Source: Sanguinoderma infundibulare
Lineage: Eukaryota > Basidiomycota > Agaricomycetes > Polyporales > Polyporaceae
NCBI GenBank assembly: GCA_032821775.1
Contig: JAVLRN010000009.1
Location: 2,418,001-2,482,000 of the forward strand
Length of the DNA stretch: 64,000 bases
Reading direction: 5' to 3'
The position numbers were made by a program, and so were the translations under genes. Positions 22,645 to 33,187 of the stretch are shown here, piece by piece (within the stretch, counting starts at the first letter, position 1; each line of letters opens with the position of its first letter). The notes under the pieces were generated by a model that saw nothing but the letters and a program-made list of their open reading frames with translations, searched no databases and was not told the DNA's origin.

Positions 22645-23690
22645 CAATGTTCAAGGACAAGTATTCAATGTCCTGATTAGTGAAGAGAGGGCTCTCAACA
22701 AACATAGGGACAACAATCCCCTTCTTGCCATTGAGTGCACAGAGCAGGTCGCCAGTAAAGCAAGCACCAGCGTAGGCCATGGAGAGTGTTGCAGAGCCAG
22801 TACCCTCCTTGGCTTGGACGACTGCCGAACTGGATTCAGTACACAAGCTTCTTGTAGACCTCGCCCGAGATACCCTTGCCGTGCGGGGTCTGAGAAAGGA
22901 GAGGGACGATGGACGCACCTGAGTGACCACCAACGACGGTGACGGGGATGTTCTTGGGGTCAGCACCAGCAAGGCCAGCGAGGAAGGGGTGGTGACACCG
23001 AAGATGTGAGCGGGGTCATAAACGCCGGCCTTCTCGAAGATTGCAGAGACGATGGGGACGGTGGAGTTGACGGGGTTGGAGATGACGAGGATGTGGGCCT
23101 TGGGGGAAACACGGGCGATGGCAGCAGCGAGGTCACGGACAATGGACGCGTTGGTGTTGAAGAGGTCGTGACGAGTCATCTGCACGATGGTTCTCGGAGT
23201 TAGAACGGGATACGAAGAGACGAAGGGCCGAAAGCGAGTCTTACACTAGGCTAGACGAGGAGAGGTCGAAGGTCAGCAATCGAAACTGTAGTTGGCAGTA
23301 AGGAAGCACGCATACCTTACGGGGGACACCAGCTGGGATGATGACGACGTCAGTGCCCTCAAGAGCTTGGTCGAGCTTGTCGCCGGGGTAACCGTTGACC
23401 TTGAATGGGATGGAGTGAAGTTACACGTGTAGCAGGCAGGAGGAGGAAGCGCACCTCGCTCTTGGTATTGATGTGAGAGACATCAGCAGCAACACCCGGA
23501 GCACCTGGATATCGTAAAGGGAAAGCTCGGTGACCAACGGGTTGAGCTTGAGTAGGAGGGACAAGGGCTGGCCAATTCCTCCGCCCGCGCCGAGGACCGC
23601 GACTTGGGCTTGCGTGCGGCCGAGAAGGAGAAGTGGCGAGTCTGAGAAGAGAGGGAACGGGCGGCGGCACGGAAGAACATGGCAGACGTC
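22645..23690 (-). pseudogene. Malate dehydrogenase pseudogene in E2
   Basis: More complete than the E1 copy. The N-terminus ([20 protein letters not shown]) is near 23680, the glycine loop [19 protein letters not shown] near 23600, then [18 protein letters not shown], a DVVIIPAGVPRK-type exon, TRHDLFNTNASIVRDLAAA with [18 protein letters not shown] (23185-23000), then the C-terminal part to ESPLFTNQDIEYLSLNIELS near 22650. Single-base losses at about 23605 (after the Lys-Pro codons) and at about 23515 (LYDI-GAPG) shift the frame, and part of the middle is missing. The mitochondrial targeting sequence is recognisable. No uL1 segment is present, unlike E1. Confidence 0.83.
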
Positions 23691-23905
23691 GTCATCGTCA
23701 GACGGTGAGGAGTGGTAAAGATGGCGAGCGGAAGGGAAAAGGTGTGCGTAGCGATGTGCCCGTCAAAGCCCGTGTTTTGAGGCTGGGCTCGGAGCACGTC
23801 GGGACTCGGTGAGGGTGGAGAACTCAGACGCCTGGAGGAGGCGAGGGGGGAGAGTGAGGGATGAGGACGGAATGGGCGACGACGAAAGAGGGGAGAAGGA
23901 CTAAC

Positions 23906-24130
23906 CTTCTTCATGATGCCCTCCTTTCGTTTTGCGAAGGTGATATGACGTCTGGACATGTCCTGGATGAACTGGATCTTGATCTTCCTGCGGCCGGCTT
24001 TCTTGTCCGCCTTTGGCTTGTCCTCGTCGTCGTCATCGTCCTGGCCGCTCTCGCCGGGGTTGGGATCGTGGGCGAAGCCGTGGTCGATGGAGACGGCCTG
24101 GTCGAGTTCGTGGCGACAGCATTTGTTGGA
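23906..24130 (-). pseudogene. MADS-box exon captured in E2
   Basis: The minus strand reads an acidic stretch (DDDDDEDKPKADKK) followed by AGRRKIKIQFIQDMSRRHIT and FAKRKEGIMKK, then a donor GTTAGT. This is the first half of an SRF/Mcm1-type MADS DNA-binding domain, a nuclear transcription factor. The rest of the domain and gene do not follow; malate dehydrogenase sequence comes next. It is a single captured exon with its own 5' splice site. Confidence 0.85.
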
Positions 24131-24177
24131 CAAAATGGGGGACGCCTGGGGGGCGAGCTGCGATGCTTCGGGCGTGG

Positions 24178-24352
24178 TAACGAGGGATGCACTCGAGAGG
24201 AGAGGCGACGTGGTGAGTGAGAGGAGAGGCCGAAGTGTTAGACGCTCGATTTGGTGGCGCCACAGGCGACGTGCCACCGAATCGAGCGTCTAAGACTTCA
24301 GCCTCTCCTCCCACTCGCCACGTCGCCTCTCCTCTCGAGCGCATCCCTCGTC
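24178..24352. repeat. Long hairpin in E2 (about 80-bp arms, 14-nt loop)
   Basis: The left arm (24178-24258) runs from CGAGGGATGCACTCGAGAGG to the GTGTTAGACGCTCGATT core. The right arm (24273-24352) is its inverted copy with a few mismatches. The loop 24259-24272 is GCCACAGGCGACGT, the exact reverse complement of the E1 loop. It lies between the MADS-box/malate dehydrogenase cargo and the CBM1 cargo. Confidence 0.85.
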
Positions 24353-24579
24353 ATCAGATCCCATCCGCCCGCGCCCATGTCTCCTGTACCTCCTCGCATA
24401 GGCTCAGCTCCTCTCAGCACTTCCCCTCCATCCCCCTGGCCCCGCTGCCGAGTGCAACGTCTAGTCGCGTGTCCCCGCTCCAGAAGCATAGATGCGGGCT
24501 ACAACGGAGCTCTGTCCAGTCCAGGCGCACCTCCTCCCGCCAAGCGGCCCCGTTGAATCGCGCTGTCCTTCGGAGGACG

Positions 24580-25500
24580 TATATAAGCTCGCGCATCTGC
24601 CTCCTCGGTGCGTTCATCGACGTTTTGTGCACTTTAGCCTAGTACTGCCAGCGACCGGTGACCTCTGACAACATGCTCTACAGCGTCCTCGTTGCCCTCA
24701 GCTTTTTCCTCCTCGTTGTGCGCGTCTCCGCCCAGGCTCCTGTCTGGGGGCAGTGTGGTGGTGTGGGTTGGTGAGTGGGTAGTCCAACCTCTAGAATTTT
24801 CGACTCCGGTGCACATTGCACCAGCGTTCCTTCGCCAATCAGGCAGTCGCTTGTCGAGCACTCTTCTGTTTGGTAGTACAACATGTCTAACAAGGCAGTA
24901 CAGGACTGGAAGCACGACCTGCGCTGCAGGGTCAGTCTGTACGGTGCTCAATGACTGTGCGTATCAATCTGTTATGTGCAGGCTGCGCACGGCCGGGAAC
25001 GATGGCTGGCCTTCGTATTGAACCTTGTGCACAGATTACTCGCAGTGTGTTCCAGGGACGGGAGTGACGAGCACCGTCCCGAGCACCAGCACCAGACCTA
25101 CCACAACGGTCACGGTCCCGCAGTCACCCAGCACAACGTCGAGTGGTGCAACGCCCAGTGGGTCCCAAATCTGCGCTGTGAAGGCTCTTGTGTACCACTT
25201 CTACCTGCAAAACAATGGTGCGTCATCTGCGTTGTCCCCTCTACCCGGTCGCGGTCTCTGCGCGCAGACGCAGAGGCAGCGATCAAATTTCATGGATTGG
25301 AAGAGCGAAGCGAAGCTGACAGTCACTCCTATTCTCGCCCGTAGGTGGGAAGCCGATGCTGGGCCCTGAGGCGTTGTCAGGGTACTTCACGATCGGGAGC
25401 ACGATCTCGCTCGCCGGCGCGGACGGCAGCACGCTCTACGTCAACCTGAACGCGAGCGCGGTGGCCTCGTACAAGCCGCTCACTCTCGACGGGAAGCCAC
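24580..25500 (+). CDS. 5' half of a CBM1 secreted protein with promoter, carried by E2
   Basis: A TATA box (TATATAAG at 24580) lies 93 bp upstream of the ATG at 24673. The protein begins with a signal peptide (MLYSVLVALSFFLLVVRVSA), then a fungal cellulose-binding CBM1: QAPVWGQCGGVGW, then TGSTTCAAGSVCTVLN, then DYYSQCVPG, spread over three exons with clean phases. A Ser/Thr/Pro linker follows, then the start of a further domain (ICAVKALVYHFYLQNNGGKP to YFTIGSTISL and LYVNLNASAVASYKPLTLDG) that I cannot name. The frame is open through at least four introns, then the sequence jumps to Zn2Cys6-like pieces near 25500. The captured part could still be expressed as a truncated secreted cellulose-binding protein. 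Confidence 0.75.
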
Positions 25501-25880
25501 GGTGCGACCGCTATCGTTTAAATAATCTCAAGGTGTGTCACCTCCACCGCGTGATTCCCCCGCTTCTCGTGTGCCCCTAGTGTGACCGAGTGCTGCCAAC
25601 ACGCAGTCACTGTTCGTGAGCTGCCGGACGAGAATGCAAGTACACCCCGCTGCCCACTCCCGCTCACCGCGGTATTCCGAGGTGCGATAGATGTCGACTG
25701 AAGAACCTCAAGGTACGTGCCCTTTGTTCCTCTCCTTTCTCCCGTATCCCCATTTGTTGCCCCGAAAGCGCGACCGAAATCTGCCTGTGTGCAATCACTG
25801 CACAGAAGACAACGAACCGGATTGCAACTACACCCCAAAGAAGCAGCACAAGGTCCCTACCAACCATGGACCACAGATCA
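25497..25880 (+). pseudogene. Zn2Cys6 transcription-factor fragments in E2 (duplicated)
   Basis: RCDRYRLNNLKV at about 25500 and RCDRCRLKNLKV at about 25680 are two copies of the first half of a Zn2Cys6 cluster. The second half appears as CKYTPLP at about 25640 and as NLPVCNHCTEDNEPDCNYTP at about 25780. Fungal transcription factors with this cluster bind CGG sites. The first copy has lost one Cys (RYR for RCR), and the pieces are separated by intron-like stretches. An unresolved tail continues to about 26200. The fragments follow the CBM1 cargo without a gap. Confidence 0.65.
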
Positions 25881-27194
25881 ATCGGCCTGTGATGCCCTAT
25901 GCCACTCCCGCGCGACGCGTTCTGCGACCGTGAAGATGACCGTTGCCGCGCCAGGCGGTACAGTCTTTCAGTACGTCTCCCTTCACCTGCTATGCCTGAA
26001 CATGAGTTTTTGCTGCAAGTTGACCGCTGGTTCCCCAACTCCAGCATATGTTTCAAATGGCCACGCCCCCGACCACTCACCTCAGCTCGTAGTCCATGCT
26101 CCTGCTGCCGCCGCTCTCCACCCCCATTACCAGCAGTACCCGCGCGTGGACGGTCCTCCCGGGTGTGACTATCACCTCAGGGTGTCAACGCTTCACCCGG
26201 TTTCTCTGTAGCTACAACAATGTATTAGTTAGACTCAATATATACTTTTCATGTCTATCTCCTATGTGGTGTGCGCAAGTTCTGGACAGCCAGCAAATCT
26301 CAGATACTGAACCTGTAGTGTAGCAACTGTTAGGAGGAATTAGGGCTAAAGTAGCACTACAGTAGCACTACTATAGTGCTACTTTATCCCTAATACCTGC
26401 TATGAGATGGGGTAACCTGTCTAAACTAGAGCTAATGTCACTAATGTCACTAATGCCACTAATTTAGAACTAATTCCTACTTTTTAGTTGTATTTCCACC
26501 AAATTAGCTTGGGAGGGTTTTCCTGATGTCGTTTCTGAGAGAACCAGGCAAACAGCCATCGCAAGGGCCTCCGGCATTAGCGACTACTCCCAACTTGAGG
26601 CCGATGCCGTGCACTTGGTCAGCGAGATAGCCAATTGCATTCGGGAACTTGCTCAGATTGGGCACGAGCTGACCCGTGAATTCATTTCTAACTGTGAGCG
26701 CCCAGGTTGCCTATAAGTATAATGCGGTTTGGCGTTAACATGCAAGGTCTTAGAGGGCGGGAGCGCATACATCGTCAATGATGATGTACTGGTAGCCTGC
26801 ATCGGCAAGCCCAAGAGAGATGGTGTGGTTTGCAGCATCAAGGACATTGGCTTCATTGCTGTCTATGTAGGAATGACTGTTAGGTCAGGTACATGGAGAC
26901 AATGTGCGGGAGCATACACACTGGTAATATAGGCATTCCAGGAGTTCCAGCTATTCAGACTTCAGTCAGCTTCCTGCGTTTCACAAGTCGAACAAAGGGG
27001 ATGTCTCACCCGAGGGCAGGAAGCCTTCTCACATCATGGGATGGACCAATGGTAGGAGCTGAAGCTGCAATACCCGTGAGGGTAGGGCTTGGGGTTGAAG
27101 CGGCGATGGTAGGAATCGCAGTGCTTGGCAGCGTTACAGAGGCAAGAAGCCCTCTGAGAAGGTAGACACGGAGAGGTTGTTGAAAGATATACAT

Positions 27195-28163
27195 GACGAA
27201 AGCTTTCTCAAAGGCGATTTTGCACAAGCCGAGGAAAGGGGCCTGAGGTCTGCTGAACAAGTAGAGGTGACTTTTAAGTCATCCAGTCTGCCTGCACTGA
27301 TCTACAATTCAGGCAGGTATTCCTTGCAAGATGACATGGAAAATGGCACATACATGCCTCTGTCAGCCTTTCCGAGACACAACTGAACGGCAGTTAGCTA
27401 GCGGCACCACACCATGAGCATACACATTAACCTACGTCATAATGGTCGCTTCCCTTCGATGGCCCCCAGGCATTAGCCCTAACATTTTACAGAATGATTC
27501 CTTGACCGAACCATAGAACGGAAAGCTGTATTGCCTTCTCGGAGCAAGATCTGGCAACATTGCCACAGATTAGACAGGCCATCACCTCAGACGGTGGATC
27601 CTCTGGAGGAGCCCTCCGGCAGTTCTCTTCGCAGAATGTTATCTGTAGATGCTCCGGCCTTAGCCCCTCGGGCTCACCAAACCGGTCAAGTTGATTGGCA
27701 GCGTTTACGCTGGCAGCGAGTGTATATATGTCTACATTGCGCGATATATTAGCCAAGGCAATGGAAGTCGTGTACCGCTAGACCCAGAACATGGGAAGTG
27801 TTCGCTGCCGTGACGATCAACACGGCCCTCCAGTTTGAAGTCGAAGCCAAAGAGGATATTCACCCCTCGCTGCCTTTCTTCAGCCTTGGGTAGCGATGAC
27901 GGAAGTGATTCTGTCTCGAGAAGTTGGACGTGGCTCGTGGTTAAACATTGAGATCGCCAGACTGGAGGATGGGGTCTGAGTGAAAGGTGTCTACGAGCAA
28001 GTATTATCGCTGACTCATGTAAAATGAAGAGTAGTCACATTACGAACCTGTCAGTTCATTCCCAGGTCCTTCGGGAAGTGGCAGAGGCATCTGTGTGAAC
28101 AGACAGAATACATATGCAACAGCTGATGTAGCGTGAGTAAGGATGAACAATAGTGTGCGGCAA
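27195..28163. repeat. Upstream block of alpha-galactosidase copy B
   Basis: Similar along its length to 33188-34302 upstream of copy C, ending with GTGAGTAAGGATGAACAA and GTGTGCGGCAA. Beyond this point the two loci diverge, marking the edge of the duplicated unit. In copy C the DJ-1 fragment starts exactly at that edge. No gene is seen inside. Confidence 0.65.
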
Positions 28164-29085
28164 AAGCATACCGGTCTCTTGTTGGTCGTATTTCGAAGTG
28201 ACGAAAATTTAATCGACTCCTCTGAGTTTATGTGCGGTTATCTGCGCTACAGTCACAAATTTATGATCTTGTGGTAATATTGAACGCATACCTTTCGGTC
28301 TGACTCGGAGGAAGGAAGGAAGGAAGGAAGGGAGGCACAGTCAGAGGGACTGAGTGAGATTGACGAAGTGGTGTTCGACAAACGCCGGACTCTGCCACCC
28401 CACACGATATTAGGGCGCTACAGCTCTCCCGGCTGGCCGGCCGTCGCGAAGTCTCGCTAAACAGTGCAGCCCAGTTGCTGCTTGGCTTCTTCAAGTACTT
28501 TTACTGTCACGGGTCCTCGGGAGCTCATGCAGCGAGAAGTATGCACAAGCGTGCTCAGGTACGTACATTCGCAAACTGATGAATGCATATTCAATAGCAC
28601 ACAATGCAGCTGTGTTTACTCCCATGACCAACTCTGGCAGATGGTGCGCTTCAGGCGCACAATTGCGTCCGAGCCCCTTCATTTGCTCGGGTGATAGCTT
28701 CGTCTATTTGTACTGACCACCAGAAACCGATCAATGGGCACATACGTGGATGCCAATCTACTCCAGACCAAGGGTAGCATCTTGAACCACTGAGGTGAGC
28801 CGACCCCTGCTCTGTCACCTGGTCGTGAAGTGTCGCTCGAGCTCTGTGTACTCTGTATGTCTGAATCTTGTTCCGAGGGACATACCACGATATACTCTGC
28901 AGGTTCGATTTCAATGCATATATGCACGCTTAAGACTAGAGACACCCTGGACCATTCTCCGGCTTTGACCTGCCACACCCGACGCATTGGCCGCTCGTTG
29001 GATATGAGATGGTGAGAGGCTATGTTAGCCTGAATTGCAGACCCACACATTGTCGGACAACACGAGGACCACACCATAACGTACG
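28164..29085. other. Stretch without a supported gene
   Basis: Only short, unconvincing frames occur. A small GAAG/GGAAG run (about 28312-28335) is the only local feature. Confidence 0.35.
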
Positions 29086-29121
29086 GTGCTCGAATACTCG
29101 AAGGCCTGGACGCCATTTGCA

Positions 29122-29785
29122 TATAAAAGGCTGACCTGCTTGTTTCTCCAAACCTCAGGTCGTTGCACTCCACTTGCATTCGACTACTACCCTCTGTTCT
29201 CAACTACTCATCCTTCAGAGTCAAACCCCAGCCATGATGCAGTCTGCTACCATTTTGTACGCTTTGATTGTGCTCGCTGTGAGCAGATACGGTGCTCCGC
29301 TTGGGGCCCCCGAAGACGGGTGGGTGACAGCTTAGCTTCTCTTCCTTCTTTTCATACGCAGAGGCTCATATATGTATGCTCTTTTTCTGCAGCTTTGTTG
29401 CGGTGCACTCTCCTCTCCCTCCACCGCCGCTGCATGCGCTCTGCGAGGCTGCTGCACCCCCACCGAAGCCTCAGCCGTCGCCTCCACTGGGCCCACCACT
29501 AAGTCGCCCCCCGACAGCATTCCCGGTTGGCGATGCGAGGTGGTCTCTGTTCACAATTCCAGCAGTTAGCTTGTCATACGCGGTGTATGACTGATCTGTT
29601 GGACAGGTACAGGCTGGCAGGAGAGCCGGTTCAGCACCGGAACTGCCTTGGCTCTGAAGAGCCTATCTTTAGGTTCAGAGAGCTGCCGGGGCGAAGGGAG
29701 GACAGGGAGTCAGTCCAGGAAGGACCTGGCGAGGAAGGCGAGAGCTCAAGGCGCAGGATGCATGTCAGGCGCAACACGATCTAGC
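29122..29785 (+). pseudogene. Promoter and first exons of a secreted-protein gene, fragmentary
   Basis: A TATA box (ATATAAAAGG) at about 29121 is followed by a start codon at 29234 and a signal-peptide-like sequence (MMQSATILYALIVLAVSRYG), then a donor near 29322. Downstream pieces include a Pro-rich segment (PPPLHALCEAAAPPPKPQPS) and a second one from about 29604. I cannot identify the product, and the pieces do not join into a long frame. The organisation (TATA box, leader, signal peptide, then broken body) resembles the CBM1 cargo of E2. Confidence 0.4.
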
Positions 29786-29859
29786 ATGGACTCTACATGT
29801 ACTCTCTATTCGTTTACTATGGTGCACAGATGATTTGGTTCTTGGCGCATGACCTGAAA

Positions 29860-30830
29860 AGGCTGACTAAGGTTTAAGCATGATGACTGATACATACTAC
29901 TGTGCACATGCTCAGTCAGCACAGTTTTTTCTTTTTGTATGATGGGACTTTATTGTTATTTGGGAATGACTATTCTACTCTATCCTTTTACCCTTTGAAC
30001 ATTCCCACACTACAAACTTTGACCTATTATTCCTCATACTTAATTGTTTGAGGATAACTTTTATCCTAGCCTATTGTACTTGAGAATATTCTCAGGTATA
30101 TAGCACTATGATTGTGCATATTTTATGGTATGGATATGTTATTCCCATGCTGATTGGTGGACTATTGTTTATTCCTTTATTGTCCATAGGATTATTTCTC
30201 ACAGCCTGTATATACTTATTGTCCAAGAACAATGAGCACTTTAACAGTATTGTGCTATTTTTAGGTACAGTATTGTGTCTATAGCCTATTGTCCAGACTT
30301 AGCACAATAGCACAATAACCTGTTTATTTGTATTTGGTTCTAGATAGCTACTAGTATATAAGGACCTCAGCTGGGTCCCCCAAGAATGACAACTCAGTTT
30401 CCCCCAGACTGGTGTCCCACCTCTGACAGGTGCTTCTGGTGCAACTGTGTACAATAGCCTTCCCCCCTGAGAGTTAGAAAGCCTCTGACAGGCTTGCTTT
30501 CTATTATTCCCCTTCCATACCTCACCCTTACCTATCATTCCCCCCCAGACAATTTCAGTTCCCCCTCAGACTGAAGTCCCACCTCTGACAGGTGTTCCTG
30601 GTGCAACTGTGCACAATAGCCTCCCCCCCTGAGAGTTAGAAAGCCTCTGACAGGCTTGCTCTCTATTATCCCCTTCTATACCTCACCCTTACCTATTATT
30701 CCCCATACCTCTGATCACTATCACGGACACCTGGAGGAATATCTGACCTAAAGCCTGGTCCGATTACTTCAGACACACTTTACCTAGTAGTATTTTCTAT
30801 TAGGTAGTTTGTGCGTATCTCAAGCTAATT
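29860..30830. repeat. AT-rich LTR-like block with a 160-bp tandem duplication
   Basis: Base composition shifts sharply to AT-rich. A TATA-like GTATATAAGGACC at about 30354 precedes two direct copies of a ~160-bp unit (30395-30555 and 30556-30713) with CCACCTCTGACAGGTG and GAGAGTTAGAAAGCCTCTGA. This looks like a solo LTR of a retrotransposon. I could not find matching terminal TG/CA ends with a target duplication, so the boundaries are approximate. Confidence 0.45.
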
Positions 30831-31185
30831 CTCTGGATGTAGTTCGGTCGTACATGGTCACAAGGAGAGGGCACACGAGCGGCAGGAGGTTCTGCACTAC
30901 GAGCACCCTTGATACTATGATAGGCCATAAGCACTGAATGATTAGCACGTGGCGAAACATGCGTACACGAATTCCGAAGGGCCATCTGCTTAACACGAGA
31001 GTTATCGTTAAGTATAAATGTTCTGTTGTATCCACAGTGTCAGAGGGGCACCCACAAATACACGGATTGTCATGTATTTGTTGGATGTGATAACTACACT
31101 ACCGTACAGTGTTCCTTCCTGACCAAGCACAAGATCTTCCATGCCTTTGCTACAAGAAACCACCACGTCTGCGCGTGCGAAATCT

Positions 31186-33187
31186 CTAACATTTGTGGCA
31201 AGCGGCAGGAGTGATAAGGAATGCGGCGGTGTCGTGCATGCCAACCGTGGTCGAGTAGCTCATGTTGAACATGCCCAGATCCTTGCCCGTCCACATATCG
31301 TGCACCACGAACTTCGAACCAGACCCAAGGCCGGGAACCCTGGTGAAACCGAACGTCATTGTCATCGCCGTGTCGTTCGTGTTAATGATGAAAACATGCG
31401 TCCCCCTCGACGACTGCCCCGCATAAAACTCAGGCGGCGAGGTCATTGGGGCCCCGATAAAGGGAGCAAAGGGCATGGCCGGGGTGCCGACGATAGGGTC
31501 CTGGTTGAACGCGAGCAGTTCGGCGTTCATGACGATAGCCAGCTGGGCTGAGGTCAGAAGCGAGAGCTTCCAGATGGACGTAAGTGGCATGTGGATGTAC
31601 GATGGATGGGGCACGGCTCACATCAGTATCAAGAAGGAGAGGGCTCTTGAGGAACACCCACGCAGCGAAGTGTGTCCACTGCTCCTGGATGGTCAAGCCT
31701 CCATTTCCGATCTGCATCATGTCCCTATACGCGCAGGTTAACCCAGTGCAGACAAGGACATTGATGCACTCACATGTCATTATGGGAGTAAAAGTCGATT
31801 GAGTCGAGGTGCTGGACATTGAATGCGATGGTGCTTGTGATGGAGCTCCAGGATGAGTCCATGTTGCTGGACATGTGCCACGAGTGTCCCTATGCCCCCC
31901 GGGCCATCAGTATGTTAGCCGCACATTAGGGTAGCAGAAACGTGGGATAAATGCACAACGCGAGCACCCCATTCCCATACATTTGCCCCCCCTCCACCGG
32001 TATTGATACTGAAGAGGAACGATCGACCAGTGTCGTTCAACGTGGCACTGACATGAATCCACATCATCAGCATACCTGCAACATCGTCAAACCGGTGGGA
32101 TGTACCTCATTTGATGGTGGCGAATAGCAGTGTTTGAGTTGCTATCACGGAACCCAAGTCTCTAGGCAAAGACGGTATGCGAATAAGAAGGGAGCCACAT
32201 ACTACCAGTCTCCACTGGGAGGGCTCTGTGAAAAGGTCAGGATCCAGATTGATTGACCATGATTAGAAAGGATGGGCCCACCAAAGAGTCGGTCCAGTTT
32301 GCCATAAGGTTGCCATCATCTATTCTGGATGTCAATGCCGTGGTCCTACATGCACCATAGGAGGTGACATGAAATCCATGCACTGTACTTGAGGTCTGGG
32401 AGGCCAGAATCAAGATCGGATTTCTCGCACTTGAGGTCCGGCAGACGACCCCTGGAGAGACTTACAGTCGACGCCCCACTCGACAAATGTGGCAGCATCC
32501 AACTCTTCGTTTCCGAGAGAACCAGCGGAGCCATCGGAGCCGCTACTCCCACTCCAAGCGAGGATTCCGAACTTGAGGCCGACACCATACACTTGGTCAG
32601 CAAGGCAGCTGATCCCGTTTGGGAACTTGCTCGGGTCAGGCACGAGCTGACCCGTGAATTCGTTTCTAGTGTTGGACAACAAAAACCCCTACAAGGACGA
32701 TGAGGTTCAGGGTTAACATACGGGAGCTAGAAGGTAGAGGAGGGAGCGCATACGTCAATGTTAATGTACTCGTAGCCTGCATTGGCAAGCCCAAGAGAGA
32801 TGATATGGTTCGTGGCGTCAAGGACGTTAGCTTTGTTGGTGTCTACCGTAGAAATGACTGTCAGGTAAGGTACATGGAGATGATGTGGGGAAGCATATGC
32901 ACTGCCAAAATAGGCATTCCAGGAGTTCCAGCTAATCAGTAGTCAGCTAGCTTCCCGTGTTTCCCAAGTCGGACGAAGGGACGGTCTCACCCGAGGGCAG
33001 GAAGCCTTCCCACATCACGGGATGGGCCAATGGTAGGAGCTGAAGCTGCAATACCCTTGAGGGTAGGACTCAGAGCTGAACCGGTGATGGTAGGAGTCGC
33101 AGTGCTCGGCAGCGTTGAATGCGAGGTTACAGAGGCAAGAAGTCCTCCTAGGACGGAGGCACTGAGAGGTTGTTGAAAGATATACAT
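31186..33187 (-). pseudogene. GH27 alpha-galactosidase-like copy C, degraded active site
   Basis: Collinear with copy A from the ATG at 33187 (MYIFQQPLSASVLGG) to a stop at 31186. Exons recognisable include LPALG, WNSWNAYF, NVLDATNHIISLGLA, DPSKFPNGI, FVEWGVDYLKY (with the 12-nt exon), ANWTDS, HNDMDMMQIGNG-type and LLAFNQDPIVGTPAMPF. Differences that should abolish activity: the expected second Asp and WAL motif after YINID is replaced (GFLLSN), the ADAG motif reads AWSG, and the acid/base motif WRITGD reads WHMSSN. It also has A at the last position of the microexon. It is a decayed or strongly diverged paralogue. Confidence 0.8.

Larger units (their letters stand above)
22318..26528. mobile_element. 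Pack-type TIR element E2 with ~320-bp inverted repeats
   Basis: The left arm 22318-22641 and right arm 26209-26528 are inverted copies of each other with few differences, from ACTCTAGAAAAACCTCCCC through TTGGTGGAAATACAACTAAA to the TGTATTAGTTAGAC segment. TCG flanks both sides (22315-22317, 26529-26531). Copies A and C lack this insertion at the same site, which fixes the boundaries. Cargo: malate dehydrogenase, a MADS box, a hairpin, a CBM1 gene with promoter, and Zn2Cys6 pieces. No transposase is seen. It lies in alpha-galactosidase copy B, about 500 bp from E1. Confidence 0.85.
18253..27194 (-). pseudogene. GH27 alpha-galactosidase-like copy B, split by two transposons
   Basis: Copy B starts at the ATG at 27194 (MYIFQQPLRVYL) and runs leftward to 26529. 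It is interrupted by E2 (22318-26528), resumes at 22317-21806 (including the 12-nt YLKY exon and PANWTDS), is interrupted again by E1 (18316-21802), and ends as a short piece at 18315-18253 (matching copy A around 11940-11861). Beyond 18253 homology to copy A is lost. Removing the two elements restores collinearity with copies A and C, and each insertion is flanked by a short target duplication. It cannot encode a working enzyme. Confidence 0.85.

Noticed and set aside
28312..28335. GAAG/GGAAG run as a possible functional repeat
   Set aside because: Only a few short units, consistent with ordinary slippage.
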